Assembly (NCBI GenBank): GCA_030529505.1
Contig: JAUMWT010000006.1
Span: forward strand, 34,812-98,811
Length of the DNA: 64,000 bases
Origin: Allobrachymonas sp.
Lineage (GTDB): Bacteria; Pseudomonadota; Gammaproteobacteria; Burkholderiales; Burkholderiaceae_C
Direction of reading: 5' to 3'
Shown here: in pieces, positions 1-8,251 of the stretch
Layout of the letters: each line of letters begins with the position of its first letter
How positions within the stretch are numbered: the stretch's first letter is position 1
The notes under the pieces: generated by a model
Databases searched by the model: none
What the model was told of the DNA's origin: nothing
Seen by the model: the letters and a program-made list of their open reading frames with translations, nothing else
Position numbers and translations under genes: made by a program

Positions 1-799
1 CTTCTTGCCGCAGGGCCAGCAGCTCGCTGATGATGGCGCTGTTGTCGAACTGCGTGGCATCGCCTTCGGCCTGATCGCTGGCGCGGGTGGTGTAGGCGCG
101 GTAGAGCTTTTCGCGCAAGGCGCTGCTGCGGGCAAACTGCATCACCGGCAGGTAGCAAGGGATTTTGAGGGTGAGCTTGTAGCCCTCTTGGTTATCGGCT
201 TCGGCCGCAGCGCGGGCCGCGTCGATCACGTCTTGCGGCAGGCCATCCAGCTCGGGCAGGGTGGCGTAATAGGCCCAGCGGTCGGTGGCATCGAGCGCGT
301 TTTCGCTGAACTTTTGCATCAGCTCGGCCTGGCGTTCCTGAATCTGGGCAAAGCGCTCTTTGGCGCTGCCTTGCAGTTCGGCGCCGCTCAATACAAAGCC
401 GCGCAGGGCATTCTTGTGCGCCTGCTTCTGCTCGGCATTGAGCGTAGCGGGGTCGATGGCTTTGTACTTGGCATACAGCGCCTCGTTGGCGCCCAGCGCG
501 GTTGAAAACTCGGTCACCGCAGGCAGCATGGCGTTGTAGGCGGCGCGCAGTTCGGGCGTGTCGTTCACGCTTTTGAGGTGGCCCACAGCGCTCCAGGCAC
601 GGCCCAGGCGTTCGGTCGCCACGTCCAGCGTGGCGGCCAGGCGCTGCCAGTCGGCCGGAAAGCCGGGCTGCGTGACTTGATCGAGCGCGGCTTGCGCCTC
701 TTGCAGCAATTGCGTGATGGCGGGTTGAATCTGATCGGGCGCAATGGCGTCAAAACGGGGCAGATCGGCAAAGTCGAGCAGGGCGTTGGCAGTGTTCAT
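1..799 (-). CDS. prlC: Oligopeptidase A (M3 family), N-terminal part
   Basis: Zn-dependent cytoplasmic endopeptidase of the thimet oligopeptidase family, which degrades signal peptides and short peptides. The 266 visible residues start MNTANALLDFADLPRFDAI, followed by the helical N-terminal domain typical of M3 enzymes (FSENALDATDRWAYY, then QEGYKLTLKIPCYLPV), which matches bacterial oligopeptidase A. The gene runs off the left edge, so the HExxH active site is outside the window. No strong Shine-Dalgarno precedes the ATG at 799, but no better start is seen. It is divergent from the NlpE-like gene. The call is firm for the family; prlC versus a paralogue (dcp) is inferred from the N-terminus. 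Confidence 0.85.
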   Translation of the reverse strand, partial: MNTANALLDFADLPRFDAIAPDQIQPAITQLLQEAQAALDQVTQPGFPADWQRLAATLDVATERLGRAWSAVGHLKSVNDTPELRAAYNAMLPAVTEFSTALGANEALYAKYKAIDPATLNAEQKQAHKNALRGFVLSGAELQGSAKERFAQIQERQAELMQKFSENALDATDRWAYYATLPELDGLPQDVIDAARAAAEADNQEGYKLTLKIPCYLPVMQFARSSALREKLYRAYTTRASDQAEGDATQFDNSAIISELLALRQE

Positions 800-1051
800 G
801 TTTGAATTGAAAGAAAAGTCTTGGGATGGGATGCGGAGGCAATTGGGGGTGAAGAAAAGGGCTTCAAGGCCAGGGCTGGCGGAGGCGGCGTGTTGCACAG
901 CAGAAAAAAGCGCATTGTCTGCCCGGGCCGTTAGCGCATCGGCATGAAATGTCACAATTCGCTCAGCTTTGGGATTGTCTGCCTTTTTGGCCGCTGAACT
1001 TGCCGCAAGCGGGCAAAGCATATTGAAGAGACAGGTTTGCAGGAGTGCACC

Positions 1052-1603
1052 ATGACGACGGACATGCTTGAAACACTTGAAACATGCCACCGGCCCCAGC
1101 GGCGTGGCGGCTTGCGCTCTGCCGCCGCAGCGGCGCTGTGCGGCGCAGCCATGCTGGCTGGCGGTTGCACGGTGGTGTCGCTGGATTCGGCCAACTGGCC
1201 GCCGCCGGGCCAAGCCCAGCCGCAGTCAGGGGCGGGGTCTTCGTCTGCCGCGCCGGGCGCGGCGCGGGCCGCAGGATCGGTCAGCTTGAAGGAAAGCTGG
1301 GCGGGGCACTACGAGGGCACGGCGCCTTGCGCCGATTGCGCCGGTGTGCGCATTTTGCTCACCCTCAAGCACGACAATGGCTACACCCTGAGCCAGAGCT
1401 ATCTGGAAAGCAACCGCAAGCCCACTGTGGTGCACGGCCGTTTCAGCTGGAGTTCGGACGGCACGGAAATCACGCTTGACGAAAGCGGCGGCCACCGCCG
1501 TTATGCCGTGAGCTGGATCGAACTGCGCATGCTCAACCGCGATGGCAGCCCCATGCTGGGTCTGCTGGGCGAGCAGCTCACGCTCAAAAAGCGCCCGCAG
1601 TAA
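1052..1603 (+). CDS. NlpE-like copper-resistance/envelope-stress lipoprotein
   Basis: 183-residue predicted outer-membrane lipoprotein. An arginine-containing n-region and hydrophobic stretch lead to the lipobox LAGGC near residue 36. The C-terminal half carries the NlpE N-domain signature: a GHYEGTAPCADCAG motif with the CxxC pair, then a beta-rich LTLKHDNGYTLSQSY segment. In E. coli NlpE signals surface adhesion and lipoprotein defects to Cpx; whether this protein signals is unknown. The start is set at ATG 1052, six bases after AGGAG (1041-1045); a TTG at 1037 is in frame but would overlap that site. The TAA stop (1601-1603) is immediately followed by a MITE-like repeat. Confidence 0.75.
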   Translation: MTTDMLETLETCHRPQRRGGLRSAAAAALCGAAMLAGGCTVVSLDSANWPPPGQAQPQSGAGSSSAAPGAARAAGSVSLKESWAGHYEGTAPCADCAGVRILLTLKHDNGYTLSQSYLESNRKPTVVHGRFSWSSDGTEITLDESGGHRRYAVSWIELRMLNRDGSPMLGLLGEQLTLKKRPQ

Positions 1604-1790
1604 GAAGCAGTTCAAAATCTCAACGTGAGGCGATTGGATATGCGGCGGGATGCGATGCAAGGCGCATATCTTGGCATGTGGCGAAGCGCATGGCCCGTGC
1701 AACACGGACAAGGTGCTTGGCAAGATGTGCAACGCGGCAGACTGCCCGCTTTCATTTTCTAGCGCCCGCGAAGAGATTTTGAACAGGCTC
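1604..1790 (+). repeat. MITE-like repeat, copy A
   Basis: 187 bp. The left end GAAGCAGTTC and right end GAACAGGCTC match, imperfectly, the family terminal repeat GAGCCTGTTC. The left flank TAA is the stop codon of the NlpE-like gene. The right side abuts a fragment of the related long repeat, so no target duplication can be read here. Interior marks shared with other copies are GGCGGGATGCGATGCAAGGC near the left end and CAACGCGGCAGACTGCCCGC near the right. Confidence 0.75.
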
Positions 1791-1796
1791 CAGGGG

Positions 1797-1840
1797 GACT
1801 GCTCAAAGTCTTCGCATCGTGTGCGTTGCTTGGCAAAGGC
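1797..1840 (+). repeat. Fragment of the long (280-bp) repeat subfamily
   Basis: About 44 bp starting CTCAAAGTCTTCGCATCGTG and running to CTTGGCAAAGGC, nearly identical to the left end of the 280-bp repeat at 60715-60994. The similarity stops after the GGCAAAGGC. It sits directly against repeat copy A, so the two subfamilies have been rearranged together here. Confidence 0.6.
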
Positions 1841-1965
1841 GGGGTAGCTGCACTGGAGCAAGGCCTCTGTCCCAATTGAAGCGTTCTTGAAGCGGCATGC
1901 CCAGTTGCCAAGCGGGCCAACGCGCCAAGCCCCGGCCACCCATCAACCATAAAAGGAAACACACC

Positions 1966-3060
1966 ATGTACCACGCGCCCTTGCTCATTGATGTGGCAGG
2001 CACCAGCCTTTCGGCCGATGACCGCCGCCGCCTGCAATCGCCGCTGGTGGGCGGGGTGATCTACTTCGGCCGCAACTGGCAAAGCCGCGAGCAAATCAGC
2101 GATTTGAGCGCCGCCATCAAGGCCATTAGGCCCGATGTGCTGATCACGGTGGATCACGAAGGTGGGCGCGTGCAACGCTTTCGCAGCGATGGCTTCACCC
2201 ATCTGCCGCCCATGCGCGCCCTGGGCCAGCATTGGCGCAAACCCGATCGGGCCGGGCAAGAAGGCCGCCACGCCATGCAGGCGCTGCAAGCCGCCAGCGC
2301 CTGCGGCTACGTGCTCGCCGCCGAACTGCGCGCCTGCGGGGTGGACATGAGCTTTGCGCCCGTGCTCGATCTGGACTACGGCCACAGCAGCGTGATTGGC
2401 GACCGCGCTTTTGACGGCGACCCGCGCCTCGTCGCCCTGCTGGCCAAAAGCCTGATGCATGGCCTGCTGCAAGCGGGCATGGCGCACTGCGGCAAGCACT
2501 TTCCGGGGCATGGGCATGTGCGGGCCGATTCGCACGTGGCCATTCCGGTGGACAAGCGCGGCCTGCGCGCCCTGTTGAACAGCGATGCCTTGCCTTACCA
2601 ATGGCTGCTGCCCTCGCTGATGGCCGTGATGCCTGCGCACGTGATCTACGCCAAGGTAGACGAACGCCCGGCGGGCTTCAGCCCCCGCTGGCTGCAAGAG
2701 GTGCTGCGCGGCGAGCTGGGCTTTAGCGGCGCCATCATCAGCGACGACTTGAGCATGCAGGGCGCGCGCCAGATTCAGGGCCGGCCGCTGTCGCTGACCG
2801 AAGGCGTGCTGGCCGCACTGGATGCGGGTTGCGATCTGACTCTGGTCTGCAACCAAAGCCTGAACGGTGGCCGCGCGCTGGACGTGCTGCTGGACGAGAT
2901 GAGCGAAGCCGCCGTGAAAGGGCGCTGGCAGCCGCAAGAGGCCAGCGAGCTGCGCCGCCGCGCCTTGCTGCCCACCGCGCCCGCCGTGGCTTGGGATGAT
3001 CTGATGCGTTCCCCCGCCTACATTCAGGCACTGGAGATGCTGGCGCTGCTTTCGGCCTGA
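1966..3060 (+). CDS. nagZ: Beta-N-acetylhexosaminidase
   Basis: Cytosolic family 3 glycosidase that removes GlcNAc from GlcNAc-anhydroMurNAc-peptides during peptidoglycan recycling. The 364 residues show VDHEGGRVQRF, the NagZ catalytic loop KHFPGHGHVRADSH (with the Asp-His dyad) and the nucleophile motif ISDDLSMQGA. The length is normal for the family. ATG 1966 follows an AAAAGGAAAC ribosome-binding site; an earlier in-frame start at 1897 has no such site. The gene stands alone between repeat copy A and a gene-free stretch. Confidence 0.95.
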   Translation: MYHAPLLIDVAGTSLSADDRRRLQSPLVGGVIYFGRNWQSREQISDLSAAIKAIRPDVLITVDHEGGRVQRFRSDGFTHLPPMRALGQHWRKPDRAGQEGRHAMQALQAASACGYVLAAELRACGVDMSFAPVLDLDYGHSSVIGDRAFDGDPRLVALLAKSLMHGLLQAGMAHCGKHFPGHGHVRADSHVAIPVDKRGLRALLNSDALPYQWLLPSLMAVMPAHVIYAKVDERPAGFSPRWLQEVLRGELGFSGAIISDDLSMQGARQIQGRPLSLTEGVLAALDAGCDLTLVCNQSLNGGRALDVLLDEMSEAAVKGRWQPQEASELRRRALLPTAPAVAWDDLMRSPAYIQALEMLALLSA

Positions 3061-3508
3061 TGGGCGCTGCGCATTGCCAAGGGGCTTGTCGGGGGCCACA
3101 GTGTGTGCAGCTGCCGCTTTCTTTGTATGTGCGGCACAGGGCCTGCGTCATGCGTTGGGGTGGATGCAAGAGGTGCCACAAATGCATGCGCGCGACAACT
3201 TGCTTTGCGCCGCCAGAGGCGCAGTGAGCACGCCCCCATCGCTGCATCTGACTGCGGATACGCAGCGCTGCCTGATGCAGGCGACACAGGGGCTGGAAGC
3301 AGACTGCGCAACAGGGACCAGAGGCTGGCCTTGGCTTCCTATGTGCCAGATGCTGCTGCGCAGCGTGGCTGTTGGCGCTGGCCCTGCAAAAGCTCAAGGC
3401 AATCGATCAGCACAAAAGGCAGGCGCTTGGGCAGCGTGGGCGGTGATGGGCGAGCCGTGAGCCATGCTTGATCCACGCTTTCCGCTCACGTCTTTCAATT
3501 CATGTCTT
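3061..3508. other. Gene-free stretch between nagZ and the HIT gene
   Basis: No convincing gene; the open frames here have no recognisable protein features. The only local structure is a short tandem array of three degenerate 15-bp units built on CGTCTTTCAATYCA at about 3487-3529, which runs into the 3' end of the convergent HIT gene. Confidence 0.5.
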
Positions 3509-3985
3509 TCAATCCACGTCTTTCCACGGGCGCAGGGCCTGAATCAGCTCTGCTTCAAACGCGGGCAGCGCAGCGCGCAGGGCCGCCACGCGGGCTGCAT
3601 CGGCCTCGCGTTGGGGTGCGGCCCACACCGGGGCGGGAAAGTGCGTGTCCCATTCGTAGCGGGCGATGATGTGCCAATGCAGATGCGGCACCACATTGCC
3701 CAGTGAAGCGAGATTGACCTTGTGCGGCGCAAAGTGCGTGCGCATCACTTGCTCGATGCGGGTGAGCAGGGCCATGCCCTCTTGCCGCACAGGCTCGGGC
3801 AGATCGCTCCATTCAGTGTAATGGGCGTTGCTGACCAGGCGGTAAAACGCCGGAAAGTTCGCCTCGGCTGGGGAGTCGGCATGCACCACGCGCCAGGCGG
3901 CGCAATGCCACACCACGCGGCCTGTGACGCTGCCGCACATGGGGCAGTCGGGAGTGTGCTGGGGGGCTGTATTGGGCTTGAGCAT
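3509..3985 (-). CDS. HIT family hydrolase
   Basis: 158-residue histidine-triad protein; the family hydrolyses nucleotide-phosphate linkages such as AMP-lysine, Ap4A or adenosine phosphoramidates. The triad motif is HLHWHIIAR near residue 100, and an N-terminal CPMC pair could bind zinc. The strand before the triad, KVNLASLGNVVPHLH, is also typical. The start at ATG 3985 (MLKPNTAPQH) keeps the domain complete; longer in-frame versions would extend into repeat copy B and are rejected. The exact substrate is unknown. Confidence 0.85.
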   Translation of the reverse strand: MLKPNTAPQHTPDCPMCGSVTGRVVWHCAAWRVVHADSPAEANFPAFYRLVSNAHYTEWSDLPEPVRQEGMALLTRIEQVMRTHFAPHKVNLASLGNVVPHLHWHIIARYEWDTHFPAPVWAAPQREADAARVAALRAALPAFEAELIQALRPWKDVD

Positions 3986-4153
3986 GGCGAATCTCGGTGG
4001 GGGCTGAGGGTGTTCAGAATGGCTGTGCGAGCTGCTGTGCCCGGGGCATGCGTCTGCGACATGAGGCATGGATGAGACGGCGCGCTTGCCCATGTCCAAG
4101 CACAGCGGCCAGGAAAGCAGCAAAGCCAATCGCATGCTATCAGTTTGGCCCGA

Positions 4154-4341
4154 GAGCCTGTTCACAATCTCCTCACGGGCGCTTGAAGATGGAGTCGGGC
4201 GGTCTGCTGCGTTGCCAATCTTGGCATCCGTTTTGCTGATGTCGCACGGGCTACGCACTTCGCTCATGCACTTTGATATGCGTCTTGCACTCCATCCCAC
4301 ACCCTATCCAAGCGCCTCGCGCCGAGATCGTGAACAGGCTC
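4154..4341 (-). repeat. MITE-like repeat, copy B
   Basis: 188 bp with imperfect terminal inverted repeats of about 33 bp. The left end starts GAGCCTGTTCACAATCTC and the right end is GAGATCGTGAACAGGCTC. The flanks are CGA and TGA, one mismatch from a 3-bp duplication. It lies in the long gap between the HIT gene and tcyJ, oriented oppositely to copies A, C, E and G. Confidence 0.8.
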
Positions 4342-4647
4342 TGAGGGTGATTGCTTACCGTTTGCCGAGGTGGTGCGGCTGTTTGCAAGCGGGCCGCGCA
4401 TGCCGTGTGTGGCCCGGTATGGAGCGGGCGTGAAAGAATGCAGGCGATGGCCCGGAAGCGCCAAGCGTGGATGGTTTGGGGCGCAGCTCTCGGCCGAAGG
4501 CTTGCTGCCCAGGCCCCTTGGGAGCTTGCCTGCACCATGTCTGCCATCCGATGTCTTTCAAGGCTAAAAATGCAGATCTGCTTATTTCTTTTTCTTATTT
4601 CATCAGGATGAATCTGTCTAATGAGTTCATGAATCACACTGCTTTTC

Positions 4648-4674
4648 TCGGCAGAATGCCGACATTCTTTTTTT
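4648..4674 (+). promoter_or_regulatory. Hairpin plus T-run upstream of tcyJ (possible attenuator)
   Basis: A perfect 6-bp stem TCGGCA-GAA-TGCCGA is followed within five bases by seven T residues, only eight bases before the GAGGAG ribosome-binding site of the binding-protein gene. It lies in a clearly AT-rich leader (about 4565-4680). This shape fits a weak intrinsic terminator or attenuator, but the stem is short and the role is inferred. Confidence 0.35.
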
Positions 4675-4694
4675 GACTTGTGAGGAGATGGATC

Positions 4695-5489
4695 ATGAAA
4701 CGCCGCCAGATTTGGAAAGGTTTGATTGTGGCTGCCAGCTTGTTGGCTGCCGCCGCGCATGCGCAGGCGCAAGATTTGCTGGATACCGTCAAGCAGCGCG
4801 GTACGCTGCGCGTGGCCTTGGAAGGTACCTACCCGCCCTTCAACTTCCGCGAAAACGGCCAGCTCGTGGGCTTTGAAGTGGAGCTGGCCAATGCCCTGGC
4901 GACCAAGCTGGGCGTGAAGGCCGAATTCACCACCAGCGAGTGGAGCGCCATTTTGGCCGGGCTGCAGGCCGGCAAATACGATGTGGTCATCAACCAAGTC
5001 ACCATCACCGACAAGCGCAAGCAAGCTTTCGACTTTTCTGTGCCCTACACCTACTCCAGCCCGCAGATCATCGTGCGCAAGAACGAGGCGAATCCGCCCG
5101 CCTCCTTGCAAGCCCTCAAGGGCAAAAAACTCGGCGTGGGGCAGGGCACCAACTTTGCCGACATGGTCAAAAAAGCGGGGGGCATTGACGTGCGCACCTA
5201 CCCTGGCGCGCAAGAGTATCTGCAAGACTTGGCCGCTGGCCGCATCGATGCGGCGCTGAACGACAGCTTGCTGATTCCCTATCTGGTGAAGAAAACGCGC
5301 CTGCCCGTCAAGCCCGGCGCCACGCTCGATGGTGTGGAGCAAGCAGGCATCCCTTTTGCCAAGGGCAACCCCAAGTTCAAGGCCGCGCTGGATCAGGCGC
5401 TGGAATCACTCAAGGCCGACGGCAGCTTCGCCAAAATCTCGAACAAATGGTTCGATCAGGACGTGAGCCGCGCGCCCGGCAAGCGTTGA
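4695..5489 (+). CDS. tcyJ: Cystine/polar amino-acid ABC transporter, periplasmic binding protein
   Basis: 264-residue solute-binding protein of family 3. A Sec signal peptide (KRRQIWKGLIVAASLLAAA, ending AHAQA) precedes the mature domain. The motifs LRVALEGTYPPFNFRENG, GFEVELANALA, DVVINQVTITDKRKQAFDFS and the C-terminal ISNKWFDQDV closely follow E. coli TcyJ/FliY, so cystine is the most likely ligand, though other polar amino acids cannot be excluded. ATG 4695 is seven bases after GAGGAG. The permease gene follows, but only after a strong terminator and a repeat element. No ATPase gene is present nearby. Confidence 0.85.
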   Translation: MKRRQIWKGLIVAASLLAAAAHAQAQDLLDTVKQRGTLRVALEGTYPPFNFRENGQLVGFEVELANALATKLGVKAEFTTSEWSAILAGLQAGKYDVVINQVTITDKRKQAFDFSVPYTYSSPQIIVRKNEANPPASLQALKGKKLGVGQGTNFADMVKKAGGIDVRTYPGAQEYLQDLAAGRIDAALNDSLLIPYLVKKTRLPVKPGATLDGVEQAGIPFAKGNPKFKAALDQALESLKADGSFAKISNKWFDQDVSRAPGKR

Positions 5490-5583
5490 TCGCCCGGTTA
5501 ACGCCTTGCGCCTTGTGGGCCTGATGCACCATGCGCTGCATGGGCCCCTTGGCCACTGGCGCAAAAAGGCCCTTTCAAAGACT

Positions 5584-5620
5584 GATATCCTGCGGGCCCG
5601 CAGGATATCGGTTTTTTATT
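5584..5620 (+). terminator. Intrinsic terminator after tcyJ
   Basis: A perfect 26-bp palindrome (arms GATATCCTGCGGG and CCCGCAGGATATC) is followed by GGTTTTTTATTTTT. This is a textbook rho-independent terminator 95 bp after the stop codon. It should limit read-through into the permease gene. Confidence 0.85.
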
Positions 5621-5624
5621 TTTG

Positions 5625-5809
5625 GAAGTTGTTCAAACGCTCAACGCGGGGTGCTGGAACGGCGTGCGTGGCGGGATGCAAAGCGCAAGCCTGCGTACTT
5701 GGCGACGTAAATGGCCATGTGCGACATGGGCCAGGTGGGCGACAAGATTGGCAAGGCCGCAGGCCACCCGCCTCCGTATTCAAATGCCCGTTAAGGGGCG
5801 AACAGGTTT
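5625..5809 (+). repeat. MITE-like repeat, copy C (degenerate)
   Basis: About 185 bp between the tcyJ terminator and the permease gene. The ends GAAGTTGTTC and GAACAGGTTT are degraded forms of the family terminus. The interior keeps GGCGGGATGCAAAGCGCAAG and a GACAAGATTGGCAAGGC segment related to other copies. The left flank is TTG; TTG also occurs at the right end if the element is one base shorter there. Confidence 0.6.
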
Positions 5810-5825
5810 TGATGGACGAGTGAAT

Positions 5826-6506
5826 ATGTTGACGATGCAAGAGTTGTGGCAACTGTTGCAAGAGGCGTTGCCCATCATGGGCCAAGGCGTGCGCTGGACC
5901 TTGTACCTGTCCGTGCTGGCCATGCTGCTGGGTGCGGTCATTGGCGTGTGCGTGGCCATCATCCGTGTGGCGCGGGTGCCCGGGCTCAATGCGCTGTGCC
6001 GCGTGTACGTGAGTTGCATGCGCGGCACGCCCCTGCTGGTGCAATTGTTCGTGCTGTACTACGGTCTGCCCAGCATCGGCTTGCAGCTGGAGCCTTTGAC
6101 CGCGGGCATTCTCGGGCTGGGCCTGAATGTGGGCGCGTATCTCTCTGAATCGCTGCGCGGCGCACTGCAAGGCGTGGAGCAAGGGCAGTGGCTGGCCGCG
6201 CAAAGCCTGGGCATGCGCCGCGTGCAAGTTCTGCGCTACATCATCGGGCCGCAAGCCATTCGGCTGGCGCTGCCCAGCTTGTCCAACAGCCTCATCAGCC
6301 TGGTGAAAGACACCTCGCTGGTTTCGGTCATCGCAGTGACTGAATTGATGCTGGCCACCAAAGAAGTGATTGCCACCACCTTCCAGCCCTTTCCGCTGTA
6401 CCTGACGGCGGCCGTTATTTACTGGATCATCAGCCTGCTGCTTGAAAGCCTGCAACAAGCCTGGGAGAAACGCCTGGCGCGTGGCTATGCGGCGGCGCGG
6501 ATGTGA
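5826..6506 (+). CDS. tcyL: Amino-acid ABC transporter permease (cystine-type)
   Basis: 226-residue inner-membrane permease of the HisM/TcyL family. It has several hydrophobic spans, the family region VSCMRGTPLLVQLFVLYYGL, and the cytoplasmic EAA-like coupling loop (AQSLGMRRVQVLRYIIGPQA) that contacts the ATPase. It starts at ATG 5826 or the in-frame ATG 5835; no strong ribosome-binding site separates them. It most likely works with the upstream binding protein, but the usual ATP-binding subunit does not follow: the stop codon is three bases from the left attachment site of the integrated element. Confidence 0.85.
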   Translation: MLTMQELWQLLQEALPIMGQGVRWTLYLSVLAMLLGAVIGVCVAIIRVARVPGLNALCRVYVSCMRGTPLLVQLFVLYYGLPSIGLQLEPLTAGILGLGLNVGAYLSESLRGALQGVEQGQWLAAQSLGMRRVQVLRYIIGPQAIRLALPSLSNSLISLVKDTSLVSVIAVTELMLATKEVIATTFQPFPLYLTAAVIYWIISLLLESLQQAWEKRLARGYAAARM

Positions 6507-6508
6507 GG

Positions 6509-6519
6509 CGGTTGTCGGA
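6509..6519 (+). other. Left attachment site (candidate)
   Basis: The 11-mer CGGTTGTCGGA is identical to positions 16589-16599 at the 3' end of tRNA-Thr. The similarity continues imperfectly (ACCGAATTGG against TTCGAACTGA). It begins three bases after the permease stop codon. Confidence 0.6.
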
Positions 6520-6580
6520 ACCGAATTGGAAGCATAAGTCATTGATTTCTATATGGGTGGTTGAAGAAGTCGCCAAAAAA

Positions 6581-6600
6581 TACCGTCAAAAATACCGCCA
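6581..6600 (+). promoter_or_regulatory. Integrase arm-type repeats, left end
   Basis: TACCGTCA (6581-6588) and TACCGCCA (6593-6600) are spaced 12 bp apart. The 17-mer TACCGTCAAAAATACCG is repeated exactly at 16451-16467 next to the integrase gene. Paired repeats near both ends are the usual arrangement for tyrosine-integrase arm binding sites. Confidence 0.6.
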
Positions 6601-7010
6601 AATTTTTTTGCTGCCCTCTTTTTTGCTGATTTTTTGAGCAAGTCGCGTTTGAGGCGCGGCTTTGGGGCATCGGGGCAGATAGCCACTTAGTCCCTTGGGG
6701 CAAAAGCTGCAACAGAGAAAAGGGGCGCGTCCGAACGATCCGCACCCCGGATAGTACGGAAGTACCTAATGGGGCCTGCGCTTATTTTTTAAGCAATTGC
6801 TGCGCCCAGCCACTGGGTTTTGATTGCAGGTCGAACCACCCGCAGGCCAGTTAATACCAAAGTACCTACGCAGAGGCAGGGCTGGTGAGCGGGCATTTGA
6901 TTTCCTTTTTTTAGGCAATTTTTTCTCTGCGTGGGAGAACCGCCGGTTTCCAGCCGCCGCCTCTGCCAGACTTTTGATGCCCCCTCCCCTGCGTCAGTTG
7001 GAATGTCGTC
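6601..7010. other. Gene-free left end of the element
   Basis: No gene seen. It holds AT-rich T-runs (6601-6640) and two similar short motifs, GGAAGTACCTAATG and CAAAGTACCTACGC, about 100 bp apart. Their role is unknown. Confidence 0.4.
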
Positions 7011-7029
7011 TGTATACAGATCGTATACA
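7011..7029. promoter_or_regulatory. HigA operator
   Basis: The inverted repeat TGTATACAGATCGTATACA (7-bp arms, 5-bp spacer) ends nine bases before the higB start codon. HigA antitoxins typically repress their own operon at such palindromes, so this is probably the autoregulatory site and may overlap the promoter. Confidence 0.7.
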
Positions 7030-7037
7030 ATCACTGC

Positions 7038-7316
7038 ATGATTCGCAGCTTCATTCATAAAGGGTTAGAGGCTTTCTTTCTCACTGGCAGCAAGGCAGGT
7101 ATCCGGCCGGATCATGCCAAGCGCCTGCAATTGCAGCTCACTGCGTTGGATAACGCCACAGGCCCGCAGGACATGGCCGTGCCAAGCTGGAAGCTGCACC
7201 CCCTCAAAGGGGATTTGCAAGGCCATTGGGCAATCACCGTCAATGGCAACTGGCGCATGACCTTTCGCTTTGTGGGCGAGGATGCGGAGCTGCTTGACTA
7301 TCAGGACTATCACTAG
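7038..7316 (+). CDS. higB: HigB-type toxin (RelE/ParE superfamily)
   Basis: 92-residue toxin of the plasmid-maintenance killer family, which cleaves mRNA on ribosomes. Diagnostic segments are [17 protein letters not shown], the [20 protein letters not shown] region and a C-terminal [19 protein letters not shown], all typical of HigB (Arg/His-rich, RelE fold). It precedes its antitoxin, the inverted gene order characteristic of higBA. The TAG stop overlaps the antitoxin's AGGAG site, so the two are translationally close. It lies near the left end of the integrated element. Confidence 0.9.
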   Translation: MIRSFIHKGLEAFFLTGSKAGIRPDHAKRLQLQLTALDNATGPQDMAVPSWKLHPLKGDLQGHWAITVNGNWRMTFRFVGEDAELLDYQDYH

Positions 7317-7327
7317 GAGTACACACC

Positions 7328-7612
7328 ATGAGCCGCATGCATAACCCCGCCCATCCGGGAGCCGTACTCAAGGAATGGCTGGCAGAGGTCAGCATCACCC
7401 AGGCTGCGCAGCACTTGGGCATTACCCGCGCCTACCTTTCCCGCATCCTGAACGGGCACGCCAGCATCAGTGCGGATATGGCGTTGCGTCTGGCCGCCTT
7501 GCTGGGCACCAGCGCAGATATGTGGCTGAACATGCAAAGCGCCTATGACCTGTGGCTGGCGGCACAGCTGCCCCGCCCCAAGGTAGTGCCGCTTGATCTT
7601 GCTGCGGCTTGA
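7328..7612 (+). CDS. higA: HigA antitoxin, XRE-type DNA-binding protein
   Basis: 94-residue helix-turn-helix antitoxin. [15 protein letters not shown] is the classic HigA opening; the HTH is [20 protein letters not shown], and the [19 protein letters not shown] stretch is also canonical. ATG 7328 is eight bases after AGGAG (7315-7319); ATG 7337 is an alternative. It should neutralise HigB and repress the operon through the palindrome upstream of higB. Confidence 0.92.
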   Translation: MSRMHNPAHPGAVLKEWLAEVSITQAAQHLGITRAYLSRILNGHASISADMALRLAALLGTSADMWLNMQSAYDLWLAAQLPRPKVVPLDLAAA

Positions 7613-7927
7613 CCTCTTGGGGCCATGCTTCGCGCCCCGCCATGCGAAGCAAGCCCGGTTCTCTTGGTCGCACATGGGATGCTGCCCCTCGGGAATCCGA
7701 ATGCTTCGCGCGCGCGTGAGGCGCTTCGGGAAGCCCCTGCTTTTTTGAGTGGCAGCCTGCAACTGCCCCTGCAACTTCGGATATATGCCCCGGCCCCAGA
7801 TTTGGTTTCAGCTGCGCAATCAATGAGATAGCCACGCTTTGGCGGCCATCTCGCAAAAGCCCATCCACCAGCGGGGGATGGGCCCCACGGCATGCAGCGG
7901 CTCACACCGTGGGGGCAGGCTCAGGGT
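7613..7927. other. Gene-free stretch with hairpins between higA and the SSB-like gene
   Basis: Convergent intergenic DNA with no gene. It contains a TGCTTCGC...GCGAAGCA hairpin (7626-7651) just after higA and a CCCATCC...GGATGGG hairpin near 7860-7883 on the side of the SSB-like gene. Neither has a clear T-run, so they are only possible terminators. Confidence 0.4.
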
Positions 7928-8251
7928 TCAGCCGGTGTAGCCCCGCTTCTTCTTGATCTGGTACAGGCTCAATATCTGCTGTGCCTGCATATCCAGCCCC
8001 GCACGGGGTTCACCCGTCTGCTTGTCTGCCCAGGCCTTGGGCGTGATGCTTCCGGCCAGGGCCACGCCGTCCCCATCCCCCAGCGCCATGAAGGCCTTGG
8101 CGGCCTCGCCAAAGGCAATCACCGACACAAACAGGCTCTCCCCGCTGCTGGTGCTGGCACGCACCTTGCCAAAGCTGTAGGGCTTGCCGTTGGCATCATT
8201 GCGGCTTTGGGGCTGGCCGTACACCTTGCCCGCAATCAGTGCATCAATCAT
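7928..8251 (-). CDS. SSB-like OB-fold protein
   Basis: 107-residue protein resembling small single-stranded-DNA-binding (OB-fold) proteins of plasmids and integrative elements: IAGKVYGQPQSRNDANGKPY, a KVRASTSSGESLFVSVIAFG strand pair and the following GDGVALAGSITPKAW match the SSB beta-barrel order. It lacks an acidic SSB C-terminal tail. Its start overlaps the stop of the preceding 161-residue gene by four bases (8248-8251), so the two are translationally coupled. A role in replication of the element together with the primase-helicase is inferred. Confidence 0.6.
   Translation of the reverse strand: MIDALIAGKVYGQPQSRNDANGKPYSFGKVRASTSSGESLFVSVIAFGEAAKAFMALGDGDGVALAGSITPKAWADKQTGEPRAGLDMQAQQILSLYQIKKKRGYTG

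Noticed and set aside
3074-3471. Overlapping open frames after nagZ
   Set aside because: Two frames open at once, Cys/Arg-rich with no family features; likely non-coding.
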